Source of the DNA: Reichenbachiella ulvae
GTDB lineage: Bacteria; Bacteroidota; Bacteroidia; Cytophagales; Cyclobacteriaceae
Direction: 5' to 3'
Assembly (NCBI RefSeq): GCF_025833875.1
Contig: NZ_JAOYOD010000001.1
Span: 4,542,501-4,606,500 of the forward strand
DNA: 64,000 nucleotides
How positions within the stretch are numbered: position 1 is the stretch's first letter; the number at the start of each line of letters is the position of its first letter. The notes beneath the pieces are model-generated. The model was not told the DNA's origin and did not search any database. It saw nothing but the letters and a program-made list of their open reading frames with translations. This document shows positions 17,766 to 25,614 of this stretch, one piece after another. Made by a program: the position numbers and the translations under genes.

Positions 17766-18815
17766 TTAGATCAGTCGATTGAGCACCTGCGATCTAGAGA
17801 AGATAGGCGGTCGATCGAAGCGATAACCCACAAAAAAACGTAGGGTGTTGTAGCCTCTTTTTAGATAAGAGTCTTCTTCTGTGTTTTCTATGGAAGTGGC
17901 CCCAAATGAAGTGACTCCCATAAAGAATCTTTTTCCATTATAGCCCATAGCCATTCGCGCAGTTATGCTTGCTTCACTTTCCCATTTGCTGTATGCTGAG
18001 CGGTTGGATGTCTTTCTTCCATTTTGATACAGAGGACCGAACCCCAGAGCCAATGAACCTGATAGATAGAAACGATGGAACAAGACCAGCGTATAGGCAT
18101 AGCCCCCACTGATCCCAAAGTTGAGAAAGGAAACGCTCCTGAAGTCTCTGCTGATATCTGCAACATCGTGTAGTTGGTGTGGTATCAATGTAGAGTCTGC
18201 TTGCATCAGATAGTAGTTGGCATATCCTCCAAAGACCCATGATCCAGCACTTTTCATTTGCCTTTCGGCCTGTGTAAAAGCGGCGCGATAAGAAAACTTT
18301 TGATTGTTCTGAATAAAAATACCTGAGGCATTCAGATTCAATGTCTTGATGTCTGGTCGTATAGGGTGTATTGACGAATTGTAATTAGGGATCGTACTGC
18401 CGGAATTGGAATGGTGAAAGCCCCGATAGCGTTGCATGGCCAGATCTATGGCCCATTTTCTGGTGTAGATGTTGGATTGAAGGTCGAAAGATTGAGTTCT
18501 CCCATATTTTTCATCATCATTGTTAACTGCAGGAAGGTTAAAGGCGGCATTGAGCGCGAGCCAGCCTGTCGCTATCCCCAGACCCACATTGAGATTCTCA
18601 TTGGGTTTGAACAAATACTCTTGATCAGTGGCCTTGTCATAGTGAATCAGAGAAACCGACTTAATCATGGCCAGATGGCGAATGGCCAATTGGTCTCGAT
18701 AATCTACAATGTAGTCTTGGTTGTAATCAAGATCATTGCTACTAGAAGGAGCCTGACCCCACGCAAGAGAGGAGCAGATTAGGACAATAAATGACACCAG
18801 GTAGATTGGACGCAT
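17766..18815 (-). CDS. DUF4421-like outer-membrane barrel protein
   Basis: 349 residues. Signal peptide 1-20 (ending AWGQ). The remainder is rich in aromatic amphipathic strands typical of an outer-membrane beta-barrel. It has the pattern seen in DUF4421 proteins of Bacteroidota: NENLNVGLGIATGWLALNAAFNLP after the first strands, then DLAMQRYRGFH, and a barrel-type end LRFFVGYRFDRPPIF. Function unknown. It is monocistronic as far as can be seen. Confidence 0.72.
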   Translation of the reverse strand: MRPIYLVSFIVLICSSLAWGQAPSSSNDLDYNQDYIVDYRDQLAIRHLAMIKSVSLIHYDKATDQEYLFKPNENLNVGLGIATGWLALNAAFNLPAVNNDDEKYGRTQSFDLQSNIYTRKWAIDLAMQRYRGFHHSNSGSTIPNYNSSIHPIRPDIKTLNLNASGIFIQNNQKFSYRAAFTQAERQMKSAGSWVFGGYANYYLMQADSTLIPHQLHDVADISRDFRSVSFLNFGISGGYAYTLVLFHRFYLSGSLALGFGPLYQNGRKTSNRSAYSKWESEASITARMAMGYNGKRFFMGVTSFGATSIENTEEDSYLKRGYNTLRFFVGYRFDRPPIFSRSQVLNRLI

Positions 18816-18849
18816 GGCCTAATTTACCAAAAGAGCTGTAAATATGGAA

Positions 18850-19443
18850 TTACAAATACTGCGTGACATCCACCACCTTCATGCCAGCTGTTTCAGCAGC
18901 GATCATGCCGGGTTTCCCGTCCTCATACACCACACAGTCAGTAGGGTCGATTTGAATCAATTCTGAGCACTTAAGGAAAGTTTCTGGATGAGGCTTGAAG
19001 TTTTGAACATCTGTAGCAGTCACTACGTGCTCAAAGTAGTTTCCTAACCCAAACATTTTGAACATTCTGGTCACGGTCTCTCTATTGCTCCCTGTACCTA
19101 CTGCCATTGGTAGCTTATCCTGATATTGCTTGATGATTTCCATCACTGGCTCGATCAATGTGATTTTGTCCAGATTCTTATCTACAAACTCACGCTTGCG
19201 CTGCAAGGCAGCATCAACATCAAAATTTTCAATACCATGATCTTTGGCAATCAGGTGCATGGTATCTCTGGTAGGAATACCTCCTCGACTCAGGAAAACA
19301 TCGTGCGGATATTCTACGCCCCAAGGTTCGAGACTGTAATTGTAGGCAGTAAAATGCAATGGCATAGAATCTAGAATTGTACCATCCAAATCGAAAATCA
19401 AACCCTTCACTCCGGCAGGAACCGGTACCATCACTGACTGCAT
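18850..19443 (-). CDS. HAD-superfamily phosphatase / beta-phosphoglucomutase-like
   Basis: 197 residues from the ATG at 19443 (a TTG at 19461 would add six residues). HAD motif I FDLDGTILDSMPLHF gives the nucleophilic and acid/base Asp pair; a small helical cap follows; motif II is VGTGSNRE; motif IV is VVYEDGKPGMIAAETAGM. Family members hydrolyse or isomerise sugar phosphates and similar small substrates; this one could be a fructose-1-phosphate- or phosphoglycolate-type phosphatase, but the substrate is not determinable. Confidence 0.88.
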   Translation of the reverse strand: MQSVMVPVPAGVKGLIFDLDGTILDSMPLHFTAYNYSLEPWGVEYPHDVFLSRGGIPTRDTMHLIAKDHGIENFDVDAALQRKREFVDKNLDKITLIEPVMEIIKQYQDKLPMAVGTGSNRETVTRMFKMFGLGNYFEHVVTATDVQNFKPHPETFLKCSELIQIDPTDCVVYEDGKPGMIAAETAGMKVVDVTQYL

Positions 19444-19565
19444 AAATCTTTTTTGCTGCAAACTTAATGTGAAGAAGAGACAAATGCACCTCAGCGAAAG
19501 TCATAGTGCTTCTTTGGGGAATGATTTAACGAAACTATAACTTAGCCGAATCGGTTATACCATAT

Positions 19566-19790
19566 ATGTTTCTATTACAATTTCCCCCAGATCATCCTCA
19601 TTATCAAAAGACGCTTGATTTTTTCAAGGAAAACTCTCTTGCTCATCAAGCGGAGGTGAAAGAGGATGTTACCGTTCCTCAAATAGTAAAAGGAGAAAAA
19701 GTTTACGAAGGAATAGAATCCATCGAGCAACTCCTCAATGAACTGAAAGACTACTACGGAGGATATTACAATTGTAGCTGTGCCAGGTGA
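19566..19790 (+). CDS. small hypothetical protein, thioredoxin-fold-like C-terminal half
   Basis: 74 residues, not recognised with certainty. The pattern VPQIVKGEKVYEGIESIEQLLNEL (about 36-59) resembles the cis-proline and C-terminal helix of glutaredoxin-like proteins, but no CxxC is present at the N-terminus. It ends with a C-x-C (NCSCAR). It lies one base before the GNAT gene and is probably co-expressed. Confidence 0.55.
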   Translation: MFLLQFPPDHPHYQKTLDFFKENSLAHQAEVKEDVTVPQIVKGEKVYEGIESIEQLLNELKDYYGGYYNCSCAR

Positions 19791-19791
19791 T

Positions 19792-20337
19792 ATGAATAGA
19801 TATAAATATCGGGATGGATTAGAGTCTGAACGTCTGAAAACACGTTTTCTACAGTTAGCTGATGTAGATGTATGGGAGGAGTTTTACACGCGTGAAGAGA
19901 ATAGCAAATACCTGCTCAATCTGGGAGGCTCCACGCCAAAGGAAAATGCAAGGCTGGCGGTCGAGCGTCAATTGAAAAGGTATAAACAGAAGACATATGG
20001 TCTACAAGCATTGATTGAGAAGTCTTCAGGCCAATTGATAGGGCAGTGTGGGGTATTGTCTCAGGATGTCAATGGCCGTTTAGAATTAGAGGTAGGTTAT
20101 CAGCTGTTCAATAATTATTGGGGAATGGGATATGCTACCGAAGCTGCCCAGCTTTTTAGAGATTATGGTTTTAAGGAGTTGTCTGCTGAAAGCATCATTT
20201 CTATTATAGATGTTGAAAATCTTCCCTCACAGCGGGTAGCAGAAAGAAACGGTATGAAATGCGCTGAACAGATCAAATATATGGGTTTCGATGTTTTTGT
20301 CTATCGCATCACTAAACCTGAATGGGAGAAATTGTAA
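19792..20337 (+). CDS. GNAT family N-acetyltransferase
   Basis: 181 residues from the ATG at 19792; a GTG at 19780 is the alternative and would overlap the previous gene. It matches the RimJ/RimL-type GNAT: LETERLKTRFL-like start (LESERLKTRFLQL), substrate-side strand GLQALIEKSSGQLIGQCGVL, acetyl-CoA loop region LEVGYQLFNNYWGMGYATEAAQLF, and the late ENLPSQRVAERNGMK motif typical of the family. It acetylates an amine on a small molecule or ribosomal-protein-like target; the substrate is unknown. Confidence 0.9.
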   Translation: MNRYKYRDGLESERLKTRFLQLADVDVWEEFYTREENSKYLLNLGGSTPKENARLAVERQLKRYKQKTYGLQALIEKSSGQLIGQCGVLSQDVNGRLELEVGYQLFNNYWGMGYATEAAQLFRDYGFKELSAESIISIIDVENLPSQRVAERNGMKCAEQIKYMGFDVFVYRITKPEWEKL

Positions 20338-20367
20338 TAATTGTCGATTTCTCGCTACTAATCGAGC

Positions 20368-20745
20368 ATGAGAACAATTGGAAATGTCATTTGGCTGGTT
20401 TTTGGTGGTGTATTCATCGCGATCGAATATTTGGTAAGTAGTATCGCCATGATGGTGACTATCATCGGGATTCCTTTTGGGATTCAAACCTTGAAGTTGG
20501 CCCTATTGGCTCTATGGCCTTTTGGTAGTGAAGTGAGAGAAGTCCCTCATGCTGTGGGATGCTTGTCTACCGTTATGAATATCCTATGGTTTTTTGTCGG
20601 AGGCATTTGGATCTGCCTTTCTCATTTGGGTTTTGGGATTCTTTTTGCCATCACGATTGTAGGGTTACCTTTCGCTCAGCAGCATTTCAAATTAGCAGCC
20701 CTTGCCTTGACGCCATTCGGTAGAGAGGTGGTGGATAGAGTCTGA
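20368..20745 (+). CDS. YccF domain membrane protein
   Basis: 125 residues made of two repeated YccF units, each with hydrophobic helices followed by a conserved turn: GIPFGIQTLKLALLALWPFGSEV and VGLPFAQQHFKLAALALTPFGREV. Inner-membrane protein with no settled function. It lies 30 bp after the GNAT gene on the same strand. Confidence 0.9.
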   Translation: MRTIGNVIWLVFGGVFIAIEYLVSSIAMMVTIIGIPFGIQTLKLALLALWPFGSEVREVPHAVGCLSTVMNILWFFVGGIWICLSHLGFGILFAITIVGLPFAQQHFKLAALALTPFGREVVDRV

Positions 20746-20868
20746 TCCGATCTTAGTTTTTTCTGTTTATATTGATGCAGCCCCGTCTAGGGAAAAGTAA
20801 ATATTGGATCAGTCTGTAAAGTTGGGGGGCAATAGTTCATAATTAATTTTCTTTGCTAGAAAAAAGCA

Positions 20869-21225
20869 TTGGAAAAGGAGTTATTGAGTCTGCTGTTACC
20901 CGAGGGTATGTTGGAATATTTCGAAGTAGTATCCATGAAGCTAAAGGACAAAACGTATTTCATTTATTTGGAAGAGAAGAATATCCACCCTCAGCAGTTC
21001 AAAGGAGATAAATTGACCTCCAAAGGATTCTTTGATGAGGTTTCAATTCAAGATTTTCCTCTTCGTGGCAAGCCCTGCTATCTTAAGATCAAGCGTAGGA
21101 AGTGACTCAATGAGGATACTGGCAAAAATGTAAGCAGGGATTGGAAAATGGTAGCAACAGGTACGCGGATGACAGAGGAATTCGCGCTTTTTTTAAAACG
21201 GAACTCCTGGATTCCAAGCCTATAA
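20869..21225 (+). pseudogene. ISAon1-type transposase N-terminal frame, with internal stop
   Basis: The first IS frame starts at a TTG (20869) and reads 78 residues to a TGA at 21103-21105. The same frame then stays open for 39 more codons to a TAA at 21223. The continuation (NEDTGKNVSRDWKMVATGTR, then MTEEFALFLK) looks like the normal continuation of this N-terminal domain, and a Trp (TGG) is expected where the TGA stands. I read this as a nonsense mutation. The heptamer TTTAAAA at 21192-21198 sits in register for a -1 shift (T TTA AAA) into the second frame. Confidence 0.7.
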
Positions 21226-22190
21226 GCTGCAAGCTGATTGCCGAACTATTTAATCTCAGTAGTAAGCAACTCGAACACCAATATGTCTTCTATTTGAGTA
21301 ATTTCATGCAATGGCCTCAACGGGAGCACGCTTCTGATTGGATATTGTTCCCCGAAAACATGGGTACTCATTTAAGTATTGATGAAACTGCCCTCTCACA
21401 AGGAGAGCTTTATACAATCGTGACCAATAAAGCAGCAAAAGGAAGAAAAGGTAGCTTGGTTGCTTTGGTCAAAGGAACTGATAGTGAGCAAGTAAATACG
21501 GTATTGAAGCAAATTGACAGTGCTTTAAGGCGCAAAGTCCAAGAAGTCACACTGGATATGGCCGCTAGCATGGAAAAAATAGTTAGACGCAGCTTTCCAA
21601 AAGCCCAGTTAGTAACAGACCGCTTTCATGTTCAAAAATTGGCTTATGATGCGGTACAAGAAATGCGCATTGCTTACAGATGGGAAGCCATCGATCAGGA
21701 AAATAAAGAAATTGAATTGAGTCGTGAAGCAGGTAAGCCTCATGTTGCCCATCGACTAGAAAATGGTGATACAGAAAAGCAACTTCTGGCCAGAAGCAGG
21801 TACTTGCTTTTCAAAAGCGAACACAACTGGACTGTCTCACAAGTCCACCGTGCAGAGATACTATTCAAACGCTATCCTTCACTGGAGAAAGCCTACAAAC
21901 TCTCAAGAGAACTCGCTTACATCTATCAAAGTAGCAAACTCAAAGGAGTTGCATTCACTCGTTTGGCACAGTGGTACGACAAGGTGGAAAAGGCAGGCTT
22001 CAAGTCCTTCAATACAGTGGCCAGGACCATACAAAACCATTACCAGAGTATCCTCAATTTCTTTGATCATCGAAGTACCAATGCGTCAGCAGAATCTTTC
22101 AATGCCAAGATCAAAGCCTTTAGATCCCAATTCAGAGGTGTTCAAAACATAGAATTTTTCCTCTACAGACTATCTAAAATTTATGCGTGA
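21141..22190 (+). CDS. ISL3-like transposase, catalytic frame
   Basis: The second IS frame is open over 349 codons. The DDE pattern of ISL3 transposases is visible: SIDETAL (first Asp), then LDMAASMEKIVRRSFPKAQLVTDRFHV (second Asp region), and NASAESFNAKIKAFRSQFRG with the catalytic Glu near the C-terminus. It is probably not translated alone from the TTG at 21141. Its early codons overlap the first frame, and a -1 frameshift at 21192-21198 would give a fused protein of about 440 residues. Because the first frame carries a stop before that site, this copy is probably inactive unless another copy acts in trans. Confidence 0.8.
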   Translation: MENGSNRYADDRGIRAFFKTELLDSKPISCKLIAELFNLSSKQLEHQYVFYLSNFMQWPQREHASDWILFPENMGTHLSIDETALSQGELYTIVTNKAAKGRKGSLVALVKGTDSEQVNTVLKQIDSALRRKVQEVTLDMAASMEKIVRRSFPKAQLVTDRFHVQKLAYDAVQEMRIAYRWEAIDQENKEIELSREAGKPHVAHRLENGDTEKQLLARSRYLLFKSEHNWTVSQVHRAEILFKRYPSLEKAYKLSRELAYIYQSSKLKGVAFTRLAQWYDKVEKAGFKSFNTVARTIQNHYQSILNFFDHRSTNASAESFNAKIKAFRSQFRGVQNIEFFLYRLSKIYA

Positions 22191-22228
22191 TTTTTTCAAT
22201 CCCCCAGAAATACGGACTGATCCCAAAT

Positions 22229-22252
22229 ATTTAGTATGCGCGCATACTAAAT
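22229..22252. repeat. perfect 24-bp palindrome beside the IS
   Basis: The half-site ATTTAGTATGCG (22229-22240) is followed directly by its exact reverse complement (22241-22252). It begins 4 bp outside the right IS end and partly overlaps the AAATATT duplication, so it was in the target before insertion. It lies between yccF and the tRNA-Phe terminator, with no promoter-facing gene on either side, which is odd for an operator. Confidence 0.85.
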
Positions 22253-22287
22253 TCAATTTTTCTGCTTACTTTAGGAGGAATAAAAAA

Positions 22288-22310
22288 AGGGTTTCTGATT
22301 CAGAAACCCT
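22288..22310 (-). terminator. tRNA-Phe terminator
   Basis: Ten-base-pair stem AGGGTTTCTG (22288-22297) with CAGAAACCCT (22301-22310); on the minus strand it is followed by seven T. It lies 13 bp downstream of the tRNA-Phe 3' end. Confidence 0.88.
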
Positions 22311-22323
22311 TGGTGTTAAGTTG

Positions 22324-22396
22324 TGGTGATGAGTGGGCTCGAACCACCGACTCACGGATTTTCAGTCCGATGCTCTACCAACTGAGCTACATCACC
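22324..22396 (-). tRNA. tRNA-Phe (anticodon GAA)
   Basis: 73-nt cloverleaf on the minus strand: acceptor GGTGATG/CATCACC, D arm GCTC/GAGC, anticodon stem TCGGA/TCCGT (four Watson-Crick pairs plus one wobble) around loop CTGAAAA, T arm GGTGG-TTCGAGC-CCACT, discriminator A. The 3' CCA is not encoded. Intrinsic terminator just downstream. Confidence 0.97.
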
Positions 22397-22480
22397 GCGT
22401 TAACGAGGCACAAAAGTAGAAAAGTTTATCAATGGTGCAAACGTTTTGAACAATATTTAGACAGAAAAACAACAAATTTT

Positions 22481-23785
22481 ATGACCCTAATTCCGCAAAT
22501 AATTTTCGTCATAGTCATGGCTATCCCGACCTATTTGATAGTCAGGCGAATACGTCAGATTCGAGGCAACATCCTTCGAGGGAGACCGCTGGATAGAAAT
22601 GACAATTCTTCTGAGAGATGGAAGACCATGTTTCTTATTGCTTTTGGACAAAAGAAAATGTTTAAGAAACCCATTCCTGCATTTTTACACTTATTGATCT
22701 ACGTAGGCTTTTTGGTGATCAATCTGGAAGTGCTGGAGTTCATGCTAGATGGCTTGTTGGGTACGCATCGATTGTTTGCACCTTATCTGGGGGACTTTTA
22801 TAATGTGGCGATGAACTTCTTCGAGTTCCTTGCCCTGGGCGTATTGATCAGTTGTGTGGTTTTTTTGATCCGACGAAATGTGATCAAAGTGCCGCGTTTT
22901 ACCAAGCCAGAAATGAAAGGTTGGCCTGCCATGGATGGTAATTTAATTCTCATCATTGAGATCGCTTTGATGATTGCGATACTCAAAATGAATGCAGCTG
23001 ACCAGGTGCTACAGTCTAGAGATGTAGCAGGCTATCACGAAACAGGCAAATTGATGATTTCATCCTTTCTGGTTCCGTTGATCGATCAGTTCGATACGGG
23101 ATTGGTGATGTTGACTGAGAGAGGGGCGTGGTGGTTTCATATCATTGGGATCATGGCTTTTGCATTGTACGTGACTTATTCAAAGCATCTCCATATCTTT
23201 TTGGCTTTCCCCAATACCTACTACTCCAATCTGGAGCCTAAAGGAAAGATTCAGAATATGGATGCTGTAACTACAGAAGTCAAATCTATGCTGGGCATGC
23301 CGGTGGAAGCTCCCCCAGCCAATCCAGATGAGATGGGTAGATTTGGGGCTAAAGATGCGACAGACCTGAGTTGGAAGAGCCTGATGGAGGCCTATTCCTG
23401 TACGGAGTGTGGTCGATGTACTGCAGAGTGTCCAGCTAATCAAACGGGAAAACTTTTATCCCCTCGAAAAATCATGATGGATACCCGTGATCGCATAGAG
23501 GAAATTGGGAATGGAAAGGAAGAGGGTAAATCCTTGTTGGGTGACTACATCACCAAGGAGGAAATCAATGCATGCACGAGCTGCAATGCCTGTACGGAGG
23601 CCTGTCCTGTCAATATTGATCCGTTGGCAATCATACTGGAGATGAAGCGCTATGTCGCCATGGAAGAATCCGGATCACCTGCCTCCTGGAACGCCATGTT
23701 TGCCAATATAGAAACCAATTTTGCTCCATGGAAATTCGCACCAAGCGATAGATTTAAGTGGGCAGAAGATTTGAAAAATGACTAA
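22481..23785 (+). CDS. membrane (Fe-S)-binding protein, HdrC/NarI-like fusion
   Basis: 434 residues from the ATG at 22481; the longer open frame starting inside the tRNA-Phe gene is rejected. The N-terminal half has about five hydrophobic helices (1-22, 60-85, 104-130, 145-170, 205-230) like a membrane quinone- or haem-binding subunit. The C-terminal half has two 4Fe-4S motifs, CTECGRCTAEC (about 303) and CTSCNACTEAC (about 366). Together with the following CCG-domain protein it forms a small electron-transfer complex related to heterodisulfide reductase subunits, probably coupling a dehydrogenase or ETF to the quinone pool. Partner unknown. Confidence 0.85.
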   Translation: MTLIPQIIFVIVMAIPTYLIVRRIRQIRGNILRGRPLDRNDNSSERWKTMFLIAFGQKKMFKKPIPAFLHLLIYVGFLVINLEVLEFMLDGLLGTHRLFAPYLGDFYNVAMNFFEFLALGVLISCVVFLIRRNVIKVPRFTKPEMKGWPAMDGNLILIIEIALMIAILKMNAADQVLQSRDVAGYHETGKLMISSFLVPLIDQFDTGLVMLTERGAWWFHIIGIMAFALYVTYSKHLHIFLAFPNTYYSNLEPKGKIQNMDAVTTEVKSMLGMPVEAPPANPDEMGRFGAKDATDLSWKSLMEAYSCTECGRCTAECPANQTGKLLSPRKIMMDTRDRIEEIGNGKEEGKSLLGDYITKEEINACTSCNACTEACPVNIDPLAIILEMKRYVAMEESGSPASWNAMFANIETNFAPWKFAPSDRFKWAEDLKND

Positions 23786-23802
23786 TCCCGCTGGAAGCGG
23801 GA
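23786..23802 (+). repeat. small hairpin TCCCGCT/AGCGGGA
   Basis: Seven-base-pair stem with a GGA loop, beginning immediately after the stop of the Fe-S membrane gene. An almost identical hairpin occurs in the rRNA spacer (about 1174-1188). It has no T tract and could be an RNA-processing or attenuation element, or a REP-like dispersed repeat. Confidence 0.5.
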
Positions 23803-23905
23803 GTTAATAAGAATAAGTTATTGAGTTAATAGCTTAGCATGAAGATAGATTAAGATTATAATTAGACTCCTGAATGATATGATAGCGTTCAGGTAAAATT
23901 CAAGA

Positions 23906-24694
23906 ATGATGAGTGAGATAAAAATACCGACAGTAGCAGATATGCAATCAAAGGGCGAGACACCAGAAATCCTTTTTTGGGTAGGCTGTGCTGGTTCCTT
24001 CGACGATAGATACAAGCGAGTGACCCTCGCATTTACCAAGATATTGAATCATTTAGGCGTCAACTTCGCCGTGCTAGGGCCTGAAGAAAGTTGTACGGGA
24101 GATCCTGCCCGTCGTGCAGGTAATGAGTTTCTCTTCCAAATGCAGGCCATGTCAAATATCCAACTGCTGGATGGCTATGGGATCAAAAAAATCGTGACGG
24201 CCTGCCCACATTGTTTCAATACGATTAAAAACGAATATCCTGATTTGGGGGGCAATTATGATGTGGTACACCATACTTCTTTTCTTCAAGGGTTGTTGGA
24301 TGAAGGGAAGCTAAAAGTAGCTGGAGGAGACTACAAAGGCAAGAAGATAACCTACCATGATTCGTGCTATCTCGGCAGGTCTAATGGCATCTATGAGGCA
24401 CCTCGCGAGCTGCTGCAATCCTTGGATGCTGACCTGGTAGAAATGAAGCGCTGCAAAACCAATGGCCTATGCTGTGGCGCGGGTGGAGGCCAGATGTTCA
24501 AGGATGCAGAGCCTGGAAATAAGGAAGTAAATATCGAGAGAACAGAGGAGGCCTTAAGCACAGGAGCCAAGGTAATCGCCTCAGCCTGTCCCTTTTGTAT
24601 GACCATGATGTCCGACGGTGTGAAGAACAAAGAGAAGGAAGAAGAGGTGATTGTTAAGGATATTGCGGAAATAATTGAAGAATCTCTAGATTAA
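23906..24694 (+). CDS. CCG-domain (Fe-S)-binding protein, HdrB-like
   Basis: 262 residues with two cysteine-rich CCG domains. The first contains GCAGSFDDRYKRV, EESCTGDPARRAGNEF and VTACPHCFNTI. The second contains TYHDSCYLGR, then CKTNGLCCGAGGG and SACPFCMTMM. These Cys clusters bind unusual Fe-S centres in HdrB, GlpC, LutA and related proteins. It starts at one of two adjacent ATGs 121 bp after the membrane Fe-S gene and probably works with it as the cytoplasmic subunit. A catalytic substrate cannot be assigned. Confidence 0.88.
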   Translation: MMSEIKIPTVADMQSKGETPEILFWVGCAGSFDDRYKRVTLAFTKILNHLGVNFAVLGPEESCTGDPARRAGNEFLFQMQAMSNIQLLDGYGIKKIVTACPHCFNTIKNEYPDLGGNYDVVHHTSFLQGLLDEGKLKVAGGDYKGKKITYHDSCYLGRSNGIYEAPRELLQSLDADLVEMKRCKTNGLCCGAGGGQMFKDAEPGNKEVNIERTEEALSTGAKVIASACPFCMTMMSDGVKNKEKEEEVIVKDIAEIIEESLD

Positions 24695-24733
24695 ATAGGT
24701 TTTATTTTAGTTAAAATATCGATAGCTTCGGGT

Positions 24734-25465
24734 ATGAACTCGAAGTTTTTCTTTTTTGTGGTGGTCAGTCTAAGCTGTCTCACCGCTCGGGCTCAGTCAT
24801 TGGAGCAAGTACTTTCCAATCATTACAATGCTATGGGTGAAGAGATATTAGTGTCTATTCGTAGCGTAGAAATGGAATTGGTGGAGCGATCGGTGATGGG
24901 TAACGAGCGGCTCTATAAAATTGCTAAAAAGCGACCAAACAAAATCAGAGAAGAGATAGTGGCCATGGACAGCATGACATACATAGCAGTCTATGATGGA
25001 GTCGAGGGATATGTCTACGAAAGTTGGAAGGAAGACTCTGTCCGCGAAATGACCATAAAGGAACAGGCGCTACTGGAGATAGAATCTGCGATTGGTTCTC
25101 CTTTGCGATTGGCAGATTTAGATGGGCATCAGTTGAGTCTATTGGGCGTGGAGAACATAGGCAGTAAGCGATATTCCGTGCTTAGGATGACTTTTTATGA
25201 GAGTTATTTTATTGACTTTTATGTTGAGCAATCCAGCCAGTTGCTATACAAGTACATTGCCTATGAGGATCAGGAGGAGAATGTAGATTACGAATATTTC
25301 TACAAGGACTTCAAGAGACTAGGTGGTTTTGTTTTACCCTATTCATTCGAGAAGAGAAAAAAGGGAGAAGAAACCGTTTACTATTCCGTTCAGGATCTGG
25401 TATTTGGATCAGGTGCTTCCGATGATCTTTATGCGCTGGGCAATGATGAGGAATCAGCCGAGTGA
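24734..25465 (+). CDS. exported LolA-like/outer-membrane lipoprotein-sorting-type protein
   Basis: 243 residues with a signal peptide (1-20, ending ARAQ). The remainder is a predicted half-barrel of beta strands (for example RLYKIAKKRPNKIREEIVAMDSMTYIAVYDG, and VDYEYFYKDFKRLGGFVLPYSFEK) like LolA/LolB-fold proteins annotated as lipoprotein-sorting in Bacteroidota. A direct role in lipoprotein transport is not shown. It begins 39 bp after the CCG-domain gene and might be co-transcribed with it. Confidence 0.7.
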   Translation: MNSKFFFFVVVSLSCLTARAQSLEQVLSNHYNAMGEEILVSIRSVEMELVERSVMGNERLYKIAKKRPNKIREEIVAMDSMTYIAVYDGVEGYVYESWKEDSVREMTIKEQALLEIESAIGSPLRLADLDGHQLSLLGVENIGSKRYSVLRMTFYESYFIDFYVEQSSQLLYKYIAYEDQEENVDYEYFYKDFKRLGGFVLPYSFEKRKKGEETVYYSVQDLVFGSGASDDLYALGNDEESAE

Positions 25466-25571
25466 AAGCCATTTCAAAATTTAATTTGGAAGCTGATTCT
25501 GAACATTTCATTTTTTCATCATCTGCAAGTTTTTTTTATCTCTGTTGCTTTCGTTAATATTATGCTGCAGC

Positions 25572-25589
25572 TTCTCACAAGTGTGAGAA
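25572..25589. promoter_or_regulatory. 18-bp palindrome before the 126-residue gene
   Basis: Perfect 8-bp arms TTCTCACA and TGTGAGAA around AG, ending 25 bp before the ATG at 25615. The position allows either a regulator-binding site over the promoter or a hairpin in the leader RNA. Confidence 0.55.
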
Positions 25590-25614
25590 TATTAAACAAA
25601 ATCAACTTATTATT

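Larger units (their letters stand above)
20806..22224 (+). mobile_element. ISL3-like insertion sequence (ISAon1-type), about 1.42 kb
   Basis: The element is bounded by imperfect inverted repeats: left GGATCAGTCTGTAAAG then TTGGGGG (20806-20828), and right, on the reverse strand, GGATCAGTCCGTATTTC then TGGGGG (22223-22201); 18 of 23 positions match. The seven bases AAATATT occur just outside both ends (20799-20805 and 22225-22231), consistent with a target duplication. Inside are two transposase frames whose downstream part has the DDE_Tnp_ISL3 pattern. The family name is from memory of this group; the IRs, duplication and frames are seen directly. Confidence 0.8.

Noticed and set aside
21103..21105. 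TGA in the IS as selenocysteine or reassigned codon
   Set aside because: Other genes in the window use TGA as a normal stop (for example uppP, trailing TGA at 60594), and no SECIS-like structure is evident; a Trp-to-stop mutation is simpler.
22310..22480. N-terminal extension of the Fe-S membrane protein
   Set aside because: The added codons are the tRNA-Phe gene and its flank read in sense; the ATG at 22481 begins the first hydrophobic helix.
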